Source of the DNA: CACIAM-69d sp001698445
GTDB lineage: Bacteria > Cyanobacteriota > Cyanobacteriia > CACIAM-69d
Direction: 5' to 3'
NCBI RefSeq assembly: GCF_043235035.1
Contig: NZ_JAZAQF010000059.1
Span: 186,001 to 250,000, forward strand
Length of the DNA stretch: 64,000 bases
The notes under the pieces were generated by a model. That model worked only from the letters and a program-made list of their open reading frames with translations. It searched no databases and was not told where the DNA came from. Shown here in pieces: positions 19,143 to 26,944 of the stretch (position 1 is the stretch's first letter; every line of letters starts with the position of its first letter). A program made the position numbers and the translations under genes.

Positions 19143-19496
19143 TTAAGAAAACCAAGAATCTCCACTAGTTTTCCCACCGACCTTGATGTCTACTCGATAC
19201 TCTTGCCCTCCGTACTTGAATTTTCGGCGAGCAGGGCTAATATCACCGTTTTTGCCAGGGTTATAGAGCCGATTGCTCTCAATCCACGTAATCACTTCAA
19301 CTAGAGCTTTATTAAAATCCTTGTGTGCACCTTTGGGAAGCTCATCTTCTCCTGGACTTTTTAGAGTTGCAACAATTGCAATTGCCTCTTCCGCTGAAGG
19401 TGGACGATCAAATTCTCCCTGATCAGAAGTTGCGAGATTGTCTGTACCGCTCTGAAGTTGAGCAATAAATCGATATTTATTGCTTTTATTGCTCAT
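19143..19496 (-). CDS. Hypothetical island protein, 117 aa
   Basis: Unrecognised. From the ATG at 19496 (MSNKSNKYRFIAQL) it is a soluble, charged protein with a middle helix (KALVEVITWIESNRLY) and a C-terminal basic beta-rich part (RRKFKYGGQEYRVDIKVGG). A GGAG ribosome-binding site is correctly spaced; the frame is open to 19559 but lacks such a site. It is last in a four-gene minus-strand group and is followed by a terminator. AT-rich like the rest of the island. No function assigned. Confidence 0.7.
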   Translation of the reverse strand: MSNKSNKYRFIAQLQSGTDNLATSDQGEFDRPPSAEEAIAIVATLKSPGEDELPKGAHKDFNKALVEVITWIESNRLYNPGKNGDISPARRKFKYGGQEYRVDIKVGGKTSGDSWFS

Positions 19497-19589
19497 GATT
19501 GAAGCTCCATAAGAAATGAGGTGATTTTCAAGACTAAAGATGGCTAAGAAAACCATCATGAATAGAAAAATTCTTGGTTCCAGATAATT

Positions 19590-20030
19590 CTAGTTCATCA
19601 GAATTTTTCTGGTAAGTTGTTCAAAATCATCACAAGCATTAACCAATTTCAGTACAATTTGTCTGAAATGACTAGAATTCAACAAGGTCATTTCAGCATT
19701 GTGCATGATAGAAAAAACCAACTTTTCATCAATCTCTTCAATACACCAAAAACCGACCTTATACTTGCAATTTTCTTGAAGTAGATAAGTTGAAAGGGCA
19801 CCTGGAACTTGTTGAGCGCTTTGGAACTTCAGTCCACTAGGACAGGAAAACTCAAGTGTGTCGTCATGTCGAATGATAAACACAGTTTGAGTAGTACCAG
19901 AGTTAGCAGTGAATTTTAGAATAGCGCGACGACTGTTGAGATCGGAAATTACCCAGCTCAACTGATTGCAATACCCACGTATCGTGGACTGAAAGTTTCG
20001 GTCAGAGAAAAGATCAATATCAACAGCCAC
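19590..20030 (-). CDS. Hypothetical island protein, 146 aa, possibly YbjN/CesT-like fold
   Basis: GTG start at 20030 with GGAG seven bases upstream. The sequence alternates beta strands (TQTVFIIRHDDTLEFSCPSG; YKVGFWCIEEIDEKLVFSIM) with a final helix (HFRQIVLKLVNACDDFEQL). This reminds me of the small alpha/beta YbjN or secretion-chaperone-like sensory fold; that is an impression, not a motif match. It is the third gene of the minus-strand group, 94 bp ahead of the 117-aa gene. Likely a binding or adaptor protein. Confidence 0.65.
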   Translation of the reverse strand: MAVDIDLFSDRNFQSTIRGYCNQLSWVISDLNSRRAILKFTANSGTTQTVFIIRHDDTLEFSCPSGLKFQSAQQVPGALSTYLLQENCKYKVGFWCIEEIDEKLVFSIMHNAEMTLLNSSHFRQIVLKLVNACDDFEQLTRKILMN

Positions 20031-20193
20031 AATATTCTCCAGGAGTAGTCAATGACTTAGTTGGGCAGCGGAGAAAGGGTAGTGCTGTAATTCAGTAGTG
20101 ACGAGCCAGTGAACAGCTTGTGGTGCAAGCAATCAGTTGCCAACAATCATCACCTCACAGGCACTACCAAATGACAATTCAATCTCCTATCCA

Positions 20194-20385
20194 CTACTTG
20201 TTGATTCGATTCCCAGTAGAGCAGTAGTAGTCTCCTACATGGAGAGCAATAGATTCAACGGATGCCGTGCCAGCAAATTCATTGCCAACATAAACTTCCT
20301 TAGTTCCTTCATCCCAATAAACTGGGTAGTAGGATGGAGTATAAGCCGTTGGTTTCGCAACTTCACCCACTTTCTTTCTGGCCAT
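20194..20385 (-). CDS. Hypothetical small island protein, 63 aa
   Basis: MARKKVGEVAKPTAYTPSYY then a short beta-rich part with aromatic residues (VYWDEGTKEVYVGNEF), ending STGNRINK. An AAGGAG ribosome-binding site at a good distance upstream of the ATG supports translation. There is no membrane segment or known motif. It lies second in the minus-strand group. Confidence 0.6.
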   Translation of the reverse strand: MARKKVGEVAKPTAYTPSYYPVYWDEGTKEVYVGNEFAGTASVESIALHVGDYYCSTGNRINK

Positions 20386-20444
20386 CTGACTAATTCTCCT
20401 TGGATGTTTTTGAGAGTTGATTCAACCTTGAAGATTTCATGGTT

Positions 20445-20789
20445 TTAAGAGATCCTAAATGCAGATTTGAAAATTTGCCAAATGAATGCGAAAGATAAAA
20501 TCACCATGCCAATGATTGGATACATGGCCCAATACCAGACTGGATGATGAATTTCATTGAACTTAAATCTGTATTGCGTACCTGCAACCAGAAAAAGAAT
20601 GAAGAGTCCGTAGACGTTGTATGCGAATGCACCAAAGATAAGCAAAGGTATTAGCATGGCAATATTGCCATCAGTCCAGCTACCTGAAGTTAACCCTACA
20701 ACGCCAAGAATCAAAAAAATACTTGCACCGATGCCACTCCAAATTGCCAAAATTCTGACATTGAATGGTGTAACTGCATCAATGTCCAT
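20445..20789 (-). CDS. Hypothetical small membrane protein of the island, 114 aa
   Basis: Three to four hydrophobic helices (ILAIWSGIGASIFLILGVVG; IAMLIPLLIFGAFAYNVYG with LFILFLVAG; YWAMYPIIGMVILSFAFIW). A hydrophilic segment QYRFKFNEIHHP separates the last two. A GGAGG lies about 12 bp upstream of the ATG. It is first in the minus-strand group and divergent from the NB-ARC gene across a 200-bp control region. A membrane-acting effector or membrane anchor is conceivable by position; no family recognised. Confidence 0.7.
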   Translation of the reverse strand: MDIDAVTPFNVRILAIWSGIGASIFLILGVVGLTSGSWTDGNIAMLIPLLIFGAFAYNVYGLFILFLVAGTQYRFKFNEIHHPVWYWAMYPIIGMVILSFAFIWQIFKSAFRIS

Positions 20790-20823
20790 CTATCTCGTGA
20801 TCCTCCAAATTGGAAAATATGCC

Positions 20824-20869
20824 TATCTCGATAAAATCATCGGCTCTTCGTTCATGAATTATCGAGATA
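20824..20869. promoter_or_regulatory. 11-bp inverted repeat in the divergent control region
   Basis: TATCTCGATAA (20824-20834) and its exact complement TTATCGAGATA (20859-20869) are separated by 24 bp, between the small membrane gene and the NB-ARC gene. The position suits a bidirectional operator, but it could also form an RNA hairpin. Confidence 0.5.
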
Positions 20870-20962
20870 TCAGCAATACTAGGGCTGACTATATATCCCA
20901 AGCAAACTCTTCCAGCAAAACTTAAAAACCATTTAAAAGTAATGACTAAACAATATTTTTCT

Positions 20963-20992
20963 AAAAAGCCTTGGGATATCCCAAGGCTTTTT
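20963..20992. terminator. Perfect 30-bp palindrome with A/T ends (terminator or attenuator)
   Basis: AAAAAGCCTTGGGAT followed by its exact complement, giving a GC-containing stem with T5 on the 3' side for either direction. It ends exactly where the NB-ARC reading frame's TTG (20991) begins. As a terminator it would stop plus-strand transcription just before that frame, so it may act as an attenuator or protect against read-through. Confidence 0.65.
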
Positions 20993-22835
20993 GGCACTAA
21001 AGGGCAAAAATTACTTACCCAGAGAGGAATTAAAAACTTACGTCCGAAATTATTTTGAGAAGCTATCTCAAAGCCCTTTATCCAACCTTGGGAAAATCGT
21101 TGGAAATTTTCCCAAAATCAGCCTAAAATGTATTGCCCACAGGACTTTCAAGGCGTATCATGTGAAAAACCTTGGGAGCCTTTTGGGACTTATGAGCATT
21201 GGGCAAAGTAAGGGTCGCAACGTAAGCTGGAAGAAGGGAAAAGAACTAGCCCCTGATCTTGTCGAATCACTCTGTTCGGTAGCAGATGAGAGCTGGGCAG
21301 CAGAAGACAGTGCCGCTTCGCTTGAAATAATTCAGGCAAAAGTGCGAGTTGCGTGGGAACAGCCAGGTCGAAACCAACTGTCATGGGTGCTCCGGGTCAA
21401 AGGCACAACCCTTCAAAACCTAGTATTTTTACTGAGAAGCTTTAAGAATAAATTTTGTGAAATTGATGACAATATACTCAAATCCGATGTTAGAAATGCA
21501 CTGCATTGCTTAGAAAAACTTGGAATTTTAGAAGATAAGCGAGAAGAAACTAACTCGACGACAAGAACCGGCTCAAAAACCTGGAGATTTTTGCTGCGTT
21601 TTAAAACTCATAGCTACGATGGTGTTGATTCTGTCCTACAGGAACTTAGTGATCGCTGGGATCAGGGACGAGCAAAACAATCCACTCAATCTGGCGATTT
21701 AGCGAGTGAGGATGGGCTTGTGCGAATTGATACTGACTCAAGTACTAAAACTGATCTGAAAACATCATCAATTACTTCGGTTCAAAGCTTGCAGCGAGTC
21801 TTAAGTCAACTCCCCCAGGAGCGCTTATTTGGCATTCAGCAGTTTCAGCAAAAGCTAGAAGCCTACCTCACCGACCCGGAAGACTCGTGGCTAATTGACG
21901 TAGTGGGAGAAGGAGGGGTTGGTAAAACATCCCTAACTGCTAAGACGGTGCGATCGGTTGTTGAAAAAGCAGATTTTAGAGATATTTCATGGGTGACAGC
22001 CAAGAAGCAATACTTTGATCTTCAAACCCAAGCAAAGGTTGATCATGAACAGAGGTCTTCTTCTAGCTTTGATGACTTGATTCTAGATATCGCCCGTGAT
22101 CTCAGAATTGAGCTACCCAAGTCATCAGAACATTATTTTGGTGCACTTTGTGAAGAGATCAAGTCTCGACCTTATTTGATTGTAATTGACAACCTAGAAA
22201 CTTTAGAGGGTTATAAGTCGATCTTATCCCGCTTTCGGAGTCCACTCGATCCCCAAAAGTTGATTGCGATCGAGCCTAGCAAAATCCTGATCACCTCACG
22301 GGTCAAATTGCGTTCTGGTCTCATCGGTGTCAGAGAGCTACCAATGACAGGTATTGATCGCAGCTCAACGATCGAGCTGATTCGAGACCGAGGCCAAAAT
22401 ATTGATCGAATTGCCGAGGCCGATGATGAGGATTTAATGCCCATTTACGATACGTCTCGGGGTATTCCACTGATCACTCACCTCATTGTGAATACTATTG
22501 CTAAATACGACTTTCCCTTGCAAGAAATTCTACAGCAAATTGCTGGGCTTGATGACCTCCGAGAGTTTCTGTATGAAGATTCTGTGGCATCTTTATCCCC
22601 AGCATCTTTAAAGTGCTTATGCGTCATTGCAGCTAGCGAAAATGGTTACGCCATTTCATATGATATTTTGCAAGGAAAAGTTGAGTTGGATGATGCTGAA
22701 TTTAAAGAATGCCTTGCTGAACTGAGCCAGTATCATCTCCTAGAAAAAGTCGGCTCATCATTGCATCGCTACCCACGCTATAAGATTCATAGTTTTCTCC
22801 ATCAGTTCATGAACGAATCTTATCGGGCGCAGTAG
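20991..22835 (+). CDS. NB-ARC (STAND) NTPase, bacterial NLR-like
   Basis: Up to 614 residues. Residues 140-205 look like a winged-helix domain. The NB-ARC module follows: Walker A GEGGVGKTS (306-314), Walker B LIVIDNLE (396-403), the ILITSR sensor motif (432-437) and GIPL (491-494), then a helical/winged region to the end. Such proteins are ATP switches that oligomerise on sensing a ligand; many act in phage defence. No C-terminal repeat sensor is present; the next gene may supply it. The start is uncertain: the TTG at 20991 sits in a terminator-like palindrome. GTG 21162 and ATG 21192 (with GGGAG upstream) are alternatives. Confidence 0.85.
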   Translation: MALKGKNYLPREELKTYVRNYFEKLSQSPLSNLGKIVGNFPKISLKCIAHRTFKAYHVKNLGSLLGLMSIGQSKGRNVSWKKGKELAPDLVESLCSVADESWAAEDSAASLEIIQAKVRVAWEQPGRNQLSWVLRVKGTTLQNLVFLLRSFKNKFCEIDDNILKSDVRNALHCLEKLGILEDKREETNSTTRTGSKTWRFLLRFKTHSYDGVDSVLQELSDRWDQGRAKQSTQSGDLASEDGLVRIDTDSSTKTDLKTSSITSVQSLQRVLSQLPQERLFGIQQFQQKLEAYLTDPEDSWLIDVVGEGGVGKTSLTAKTVRSVVEKADFRDISWVTAKKQYFDLQTQAKVDHEQRSSSSFDDLILDIARDLRIELPKSSEHYFGALCEEIKSRPYLIVIDNLETLEGYKSILSRFRSPLDPQKLIAIEPSKILITSRVKLRSGLIGVRELPMTGIDRSSTIELIRDRGQNIDRIAEADDEDLMPIYDTSRGIPLITHLIVNTIAKYDFPLQEILQQIAGLDDLREFLYEDSVASLSPASLKCLCVIAASENGYAISYDILQGKVELDDAEFKECLAELSQYHLLEKVGSSLHRYPRYKIHSFLHQFMNESYRAQ

Positions 22836-22844
22836 AAAAGTTAT

Positions 22845-24236
22845 ATGAATCTTCTCGAGATCAGACAGAAAAATCGAGACCAAATTACTCGGAGCCTCAC
22901 TGCTCTTTCCTTTATGGAGCAAGCGATCGCTACTCTCAATAGCTTTGCTCAAAAAGACCTTCGGAAAGGCGATGAACAGTATGAAGAAATTATTACCGCC
23001 CAAGACTTGGATCACTTACTCAGTGCATTAACGCAGGTAAGAGGCAACATAGAGGTCATTGAATTAAGAGAATATAATATTGAAAAATACAGAGAATATT
23101 TTCTGGAATTTCAAAGATGGGAACCATTACTACAGGAAATCAACTCTTTACTGCAAGATTTGCGTATTGCAAAACGTCAGATATCATTTTCTCTGAGATT
23201 TACTGAGTATTTTTGCCTAGTGAATTCAAGTCTGGCTGTGCCAGAGAGCGAACAATCATTCAAAGACTGCCTCCATGATTCGTCTTATGCCATGGAAGAT
23301 CGAATTACGGCTGGACTCGAATTGGCTCAATATTATATCAATAATAGTAACTATGGTGATTCATTGCAATGTCTGGGTCAAGTTTATCAGCTAATCCAAA
23401 TTTCTTTGTCTAAAAAAGACTATTTTTTAGGGTACTATCACCTACTCACTGCTCATTGTGCTTTTTACCAGATACACCTAATCAAAGCTCATCATGAATT
23501 TTTAATTGCTAAAAATCATTTGACCTTGGCTCTCCAAAATGAAGACACAAAAGAAGCAAACTTCAGAATGCAAACCTGCTTGCATTATATGGGACGAAAC
23601 TATAATGCATATTTCAACCTTAATCAAGCAATCCATCACTATGTTGATGCTCAAAAAATGTTCGAGGATATTTGGAATAAATTTTCATTACCATACAGAA
23701 CTGCAGCAACCGCTTTTTATCATTTAAGAATGGCTGACGCACTCGAAGCCTTAAAAATATCTCGATCAGCTCGCTTTCACTATCAAGAAAGCCTCCGACT
23801 CTTTGAAAAAAGTAAAAGTAAGGCAATCGCTCAAACTAGACTATCTGAGATTAAACGGCTGTCGCAGCAAGACTTTCCAGAACTGATCTCTAGTCATGAT
23901 CTCTTTCTTGAGAAAGAGCGTCGTTATCAACAGGAGGTATTGAATGTGATCGAGATGGATTACAAGCGTGGTGAAATTGAAGGTTTAACTTGGCTGTTAC
24001 AGCTATATATTCAGCATTTGAAATTAAAACCAGCTTGGAAAACTATCAAGCGCTTGAATAGATTTCAAACTGAAAATGATCAATACTCTTTTGTAAATTT
24101 TTGGCTCTTGGTATTTTCCATGCTGTGTTGGGATGTCATTGCTCCTATTTATATTCATGGGTTTCTACGGTTTGTAAAACCCAATTTTTTGCTAACTGAA
24201 TGCCCTTGTGATGAGTGTCGAGCGCGTCAATTTTGA
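22845..24236 (+). CDS. Helical (TPR-like) repeat protein, partner of the NB-ARC NTPase
   Basis: 463 residues starting 9 bp after the NB-ARC stop, so almost certainly co-transcribed. The N-terminal third is coiled and charged. Residues about 160-360 show repeating helical pairs with TPR-like spacing (AGLELAQYYINNSNYGDSL; LHYMGRNYNAYFNLNQAIHH; ALKISRSARFHYQESLRLFE). The C-terminus is hydrophobic (FVNFWLLVFSMLCWDVIAPI) and ends in a CPCDEC cysteine cluster. It could be the sensor arm that fused STAND proteins carry in one chain. AT-rich. It ends 48 bp before the right repeat. Confidence 0.75.
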   Translation: MNLLEIRQKNRDQITRSLTALSFMEQAIATLNSFAQKDLRKGDEQYEEIITAQDLDHLLSALTQVRGNIEVIELREYNIEKYREYFLEFQRWEPLLQEINSLLQDLRIAKRQISFSLRFTEYFCLVNSSLAVPESEQSFKDCLHDSSYAMEDRITAGLELAQYYINNSNYGDSLQCLGQVYQLIQISLSKKDYFLGYYHLLTAHCAFYQIHLIKAHHEFLIAKNHLTLALQNEDTKEANFRMQTCLHYMGRNYNAYFNLNQAIHHYVDAQKMFEDIWNKFSLPYRTAATAFYHLRMADALEALKISRSARFHYQESLRLFEKSKSKAIAQTRLSEIKRLSQQDFPELISSHDLFLEKERRYQQEVLNVIEMDYKRGEIEGLTWLLQLYIQHLKLKPAWKTIKRLNRFQTENDQYSFVNFWLLVFSMLCWDVIAPIYIHGFLRFVKPNFLLTECPCDECRARQF

Positions 24237-24257
24237 CTAATTGCTGAAGTTGATCAA

Positions 24258-25058
24258 TTAAGGATGGCGATTGGTCTGCTTGCCGGTCAGGAGCCGATCG
24301 CGCATGGCCGCTGGTTTGCCGGCGGCCACCACCCGTCCGTTTTCCAGCAAAAAAGCCCCATCGCAATAGTCCAGTTCTTCGAGGCGATGGGTCACCCACA
24401 GGGCCGTAATTCCCCGATCGTCCACCAACTGCCGCACACAGCGCACCAAGTCCAATTGACTGTCGGGGTCGAGCAGGGCGGTGGGTTCATCGAGCAACAA
24501 GACTTCGCAACGGGTGGCGATCGCTCCGGCAATGGCCACCCGTTGCTTTTGGCCGCCACTGAGGGCGTAGATCGGGCGGCGTTCTAAGTCCAAAATATTG
24601 AGTTCAGCCAGGGCGTTGCGGATTCGATCGCGCGTTTCGATCGCCGACAAATTCTCTTCAGCTAACCCAAAGGCCACATCTGCCCCCACCGTGGGCATCA
24701 CCAATTGGCGATCGGGATTTTGGAACACAAAGCCCACGGGCCGCCGCAACAACACCTCGCCCGCGCTCGGTTGGTTCAACCCCGCCAAGAGCTGCATCAG
24801 GGTTGATTTACCGCTGCCATTGGTTCCCAGCAACATCCAAAATTCCCCGGCGGGCACGCTCAGGGAACAGTTTTTCAGGACGGGTTTATCGGTTGCCCAC
24901 TGGAACGAGACCTGCCGCACCGCGATCGCTGGTTCCGTCGCCCGATCGTTTGGGAACAATCCCCGCTCATCCGGTTTGGGCTGGCCTTGCATGGGGGCGA
25001 TCGTCCTTAACAGTGCGCGATAGAGATGTTGAACCGTCCGCAAGACCGATCCAATCAC
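24258..25058 (-). CDS. ABC transporter ATP-binding protein, CbiO/EcfA type, with altered C-terminus
   Basis: 266 residues with Walker A GTNGSGKST, Q-loop FVFQNPDRQLVMPTV, signature LSGGQKQRVA, Walker B LLLDEPTALLD and the switch His in VTHRLEEL. The FQNPD motif is characteristic of energy-coupling-factor/cobalt-type importers; no partner membrane gene is adjacent. The start may be the ATG at codon 23 (MQGQPKPDE). The last eight residues (GKQTNRHP) come from the inserted island; the displaced original end at 18911 reads RLLTP-stop. The catalytic core is untouched, so activity is probably kept. Confidence 0.92.
   Translation of the reverse strand: MIGSVLRTVQHLYRALLRTIAPMQGQPKPDERGLFPNDRATEPAIAVRQVSFQWATDKPVLKNCSLSVPAGEFWMLLGTNGSGKSTLMQLLAGLNQPSAGEVLLRRPVGFVFQNPDRQLVMPTVGADVAFGLAEENLSAIETRDRIRNALAELNILDLERRPIYALSGGQKQRVAIAGAIATRCEVLLLDEPTALLDPDSQLDLVRCVRQLVDDRGITALWVTHRLEELDYCDGAFLLENGRVVAAGKPAAMRDRLLTGKQTNRHP
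24285..24425 (-). repeat. Right 141-bp direct repeat (within the ABC ATPase gene)
   Basis: Identical to 18911-19051; it forms codons near the 3' end of the intact ABC gene. Beyond it the reading frame continues for eight residues of island-derived sequence (GKQTNRHP) before the stop at 24258. Confidence 0.95.
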
Positions 25059-25112
25059 AGGGCAACCTCAACCCAACGAACCAGCATGATGGTGCTCAAA
25101 TCCGTTGAGGAG

Positions 25113-25132
25113 CAAGGGGCTTAAGCCCCTTG
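25113..25132. repeat. REP-like 20-bp perfect palindrome
   Basis: CAAGGGGCTTAAGCCCCTTG, identical to 7057-7076, between the ABC ATPase and UPF0367 genes. Confidence 0.75.
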
Positions 25133-25168
25133 TCTGGTTGAGTGGCGATTGGATCGATCACGGCAGAC

Positions 25169-25450
25169 TTAGTTGGTTGCGCCCGTGGCGGCGGCCAAGA
25201 AACCGGCCGTCCGGCCACCCGCTTGGGCTGCGCCAGACTTATCGCTGATTTGCACAGCCACCACTTCGCTGGTCAGGATAGAAATTTTCTTGCCCACCAT
25301 TTTTTCACAGGTCAAATCAAGCCATTGGGCCTGACCCGATTGCACAAAACCCAAAATCTCCGCATAGAGCGCTTCTGCATCTTCCGCATTCTTGCGCTGC
25401 ACCGAAAACGTGGCGGGCGAACTCTTGAGAGCAACTTCGATCGTGAACAT
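25169..25450 (-). CDS. UPF0367 family protein
   Basis: 93 residues. The start MFTIEVALKSSPATFSVQRK and the core LDLTCEKMVGKKISILTSEV are diagnostic of the UPF0367 family, which is conserved across cyanobacteria. The function is unknown. It ends with an Ala/Gly-rich tail (AAQAGGRTAGFLAAATGATN) that is longer than I expect for the family. Flanked by REP-like palindromes on both sides. Confidence 0.9.
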   Translation of the reverse strand: MFTIEVALKSSPATFSVQRKNAEDAEALYAEILGFVQSGQAQWLDLTCEKMVGKKISILTSEVVAVQISDKSGAAQAGGRTAGFLAAATGATN

Positions 25451-25596
25451 AGCACTGGAAACCAGAAACAGCTTGGGAGTTGGCCGATTCAGCCTTCATC
25501 GAGTGGGGCGCAGCCGGGATCATCTTAGCGCGGTGGCCAAGGCGCGATCGCCCAGAAAACCGATCACGCCCCCACCGCGATCGCACCGTGAGGGGG

Positions 25597-25616
25597 CAAG
25601 GGGCTTCAGCCCCTTG
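25597..25616. repeat. REP-like palindrome, variant
   Basis: CAAGGGGCTTCAGCCCCTTG, one central mismatch from the perfect form, between the UPF0367 and asd genes. Confidence 0.7.
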
Positions 25617-25652
25617 TCTACACTTGACCTGCCCCTTGATTTACCTGTTGCT

Positions 25653-26684
25653 TTAACGGGCGGATTTGCGTTTCACCCAGCCTTTTTCCACCAGCAGTTC
25701 CGCGATTTGCACCGCATTCAGGGCCGCACCCTTGCGAATTTGATCGCCACAGAGCCACAGGTCGATCGCATTGGGGTTGGAAATGTCTTGGCGAATCCGA
25801 CCCACCAACACGTTGTCCTTGCCACTAGCATCGATCGGCATCGGGAAGTAGTTGCGCTCCCAATCTTCCAGCAGGGTCACACCGGCCGCCGATTTCAGGA
25901 TCTCACGGGCGCGATCGACCGAGAACGGCTCCGCAAATTCCAGATTCAGCGCCTCCGAGTGAGCCCGCAACACCGGCACGCGCACGCAAGTGGCCGTCAC
26001 CCGCACGGCTTCGGTGCCGAAGATCTTGCGGGTTTCGTTCACCATTTTCATTTCTTCCTCGCAATAGCCATTGGGGCCCAGGGGCGAATTGTGCGGGAAC
26101 AGGTTAAAGGCCAAGGGATAGGGCAAAATTTCCGCCACCGGCTCGCCCCCATCCAAAATCGCCCGCGATTGTACCTTCACCTCTTCCATGGCCCGAGCGC
26201 CCGCGCCGCTGGCCGATTGGTAGGTGGCGGCCACAATCCGCTGAATCGGTTGCACCAAGTGCAAGGGCCAAGTGGCCACGGCCATCAGAATCGTGGTGCA
26301 GTTGGGGTTGGCGATGATTCCTTCGTGATTGGCTGCCGCGTCGGGGTTCACCTCGGGCACAACCAGGGGCACATCGGGCCGCATCCGAAAGGCGCTGGAA
26401 TTGTCGATCGTCACGGCTCCAGCGGCCACGATCGTGTCAATCCAAGCCTTGGAGGTGCTGCCCCCGGCCGAGGCCAGGACAATATCCACACCCTTGAAGG
26501 CTTCGGCGGTGGTGGCTTCCACGGTCAGGGTTTCGCCGCCAAAGGTACAGGTCTGGCCGGCTGATCGCGCCGAAGCCAGCAACTTCAGTTCTGCGATCGG
26601 GAACTGCCGTTCTTCTAGCAATTGCAGCAGCTCCGTACCCACAGCGCCCGTAGCGCCCAAAATGGCGACGCGATATCCAGCCAA
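25653..26684 (-). CDS. asd: Aspartate-semialdehyde dehydrogenase
   Basis: About 343 residues. NADP-binding GATGAVGTELLQLL opens the protein; catalytic Cys lies in NPNCTTI; the substrate-binding SYQSASGAGARAM and a late RVPVLRAHSE His segment are present. It reduces aspartyl phosphate to the semialdehyde on the way to lysine, threonine and methionine. I prefer the TTG at 26684 (LAGYRVAILGATG) with GGAGAG upstream, because the extra 21 residues to the ATG at 26747 are not family-like. Divergent from tig. Confidence 0.95.
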   Translation of the reverse strand: MAGYRVAILGATGAVGTELLQLLEERQFPIAELKLLASARSAGQTCTFGGETLTVEATTAEAFKGVDIVLASAGGSTSKAWIDTIVAAGAVTIDNSSAFRMRPDVPLVVPEVNPDAAANHEGIIANPNCTTILMAVATWPLHLVQPIQRIVAATYQSASGAGARAMEEVKVQSRAILDGGEPVAEILPYPLAFNLFPHNSPLGPNGYCEEEMKMVNETRKIFGTEAVRVTATCVRVPVLRAHSEALNLEFAEPFSVDRAREILKSAAGVTLLEDWERNYFPMPIDASGKDNVLVGRIRQDISNPNAIDLWLCGDQIRKGAALNAVQIAELLVEKGWVKRKSAR

Positions 26685-26944
26685 GGTCTTCTCTCCCCAG
26701 GAACGCCAAAAACTAGCCAACTCAATTGCCCATGCAGAGGGGCGCATTTCAGCTAGGATAGTCTATTGCGGTTCATCTGGCGTAGCTTGCCCGTCAACGT
26801 CGCACCTCGCTTCAGCACGATGCCGCAGCACTATGCCAGCGCCGCGCGTCGCTCGGTTATAGGCCTGGCTATGGCCAGCTTGTGTTGCAAGTTTCGTTGA
26901 GTCCGTTTCGTTTTGTCAGTTGTTTGTCAGTTGTTGGATCATCC

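Larger units (their letters stand above)
18911..24425. mobile_element. 5.2-kb AT-rich genomic island flanked by 141-bp perfect direct repeats
   Basis: The sequences 18911-19051 and 24285-24425 are identical over 141 bp, and both are the 3' coding end of the ABC ATPase gene at 24258-25058. The 5233 bp between them (19052-24284) are visibly AT-richer than both flanks and nearly free of HIP1 octamers (one noticed near 22924). They carry six genes in two divergent groups. Deleting one repeat plus the interior restores a continuous ABC gene ending RLLTP-stop just after ppsA. No integrase, transposase or recombinase is recognisable inside. Transfer by an integrase acting in trans or by single crossover of a circle are both possible. 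Confidence 0.88.

Noticed and set aside
20779..20997. 72-codon minus-strand frame between the divergent island genes
   Set aside because: Starts inside the 30-bp palindrome, overlaps the start of the small membrane gene, has no ribosome-binding site.
19052..24284. Transposon or integrase within the island
   Set aside because: None of the six proteins shows transposase or recombinase motifs, and the ends have no clear terminal inverted repeats.
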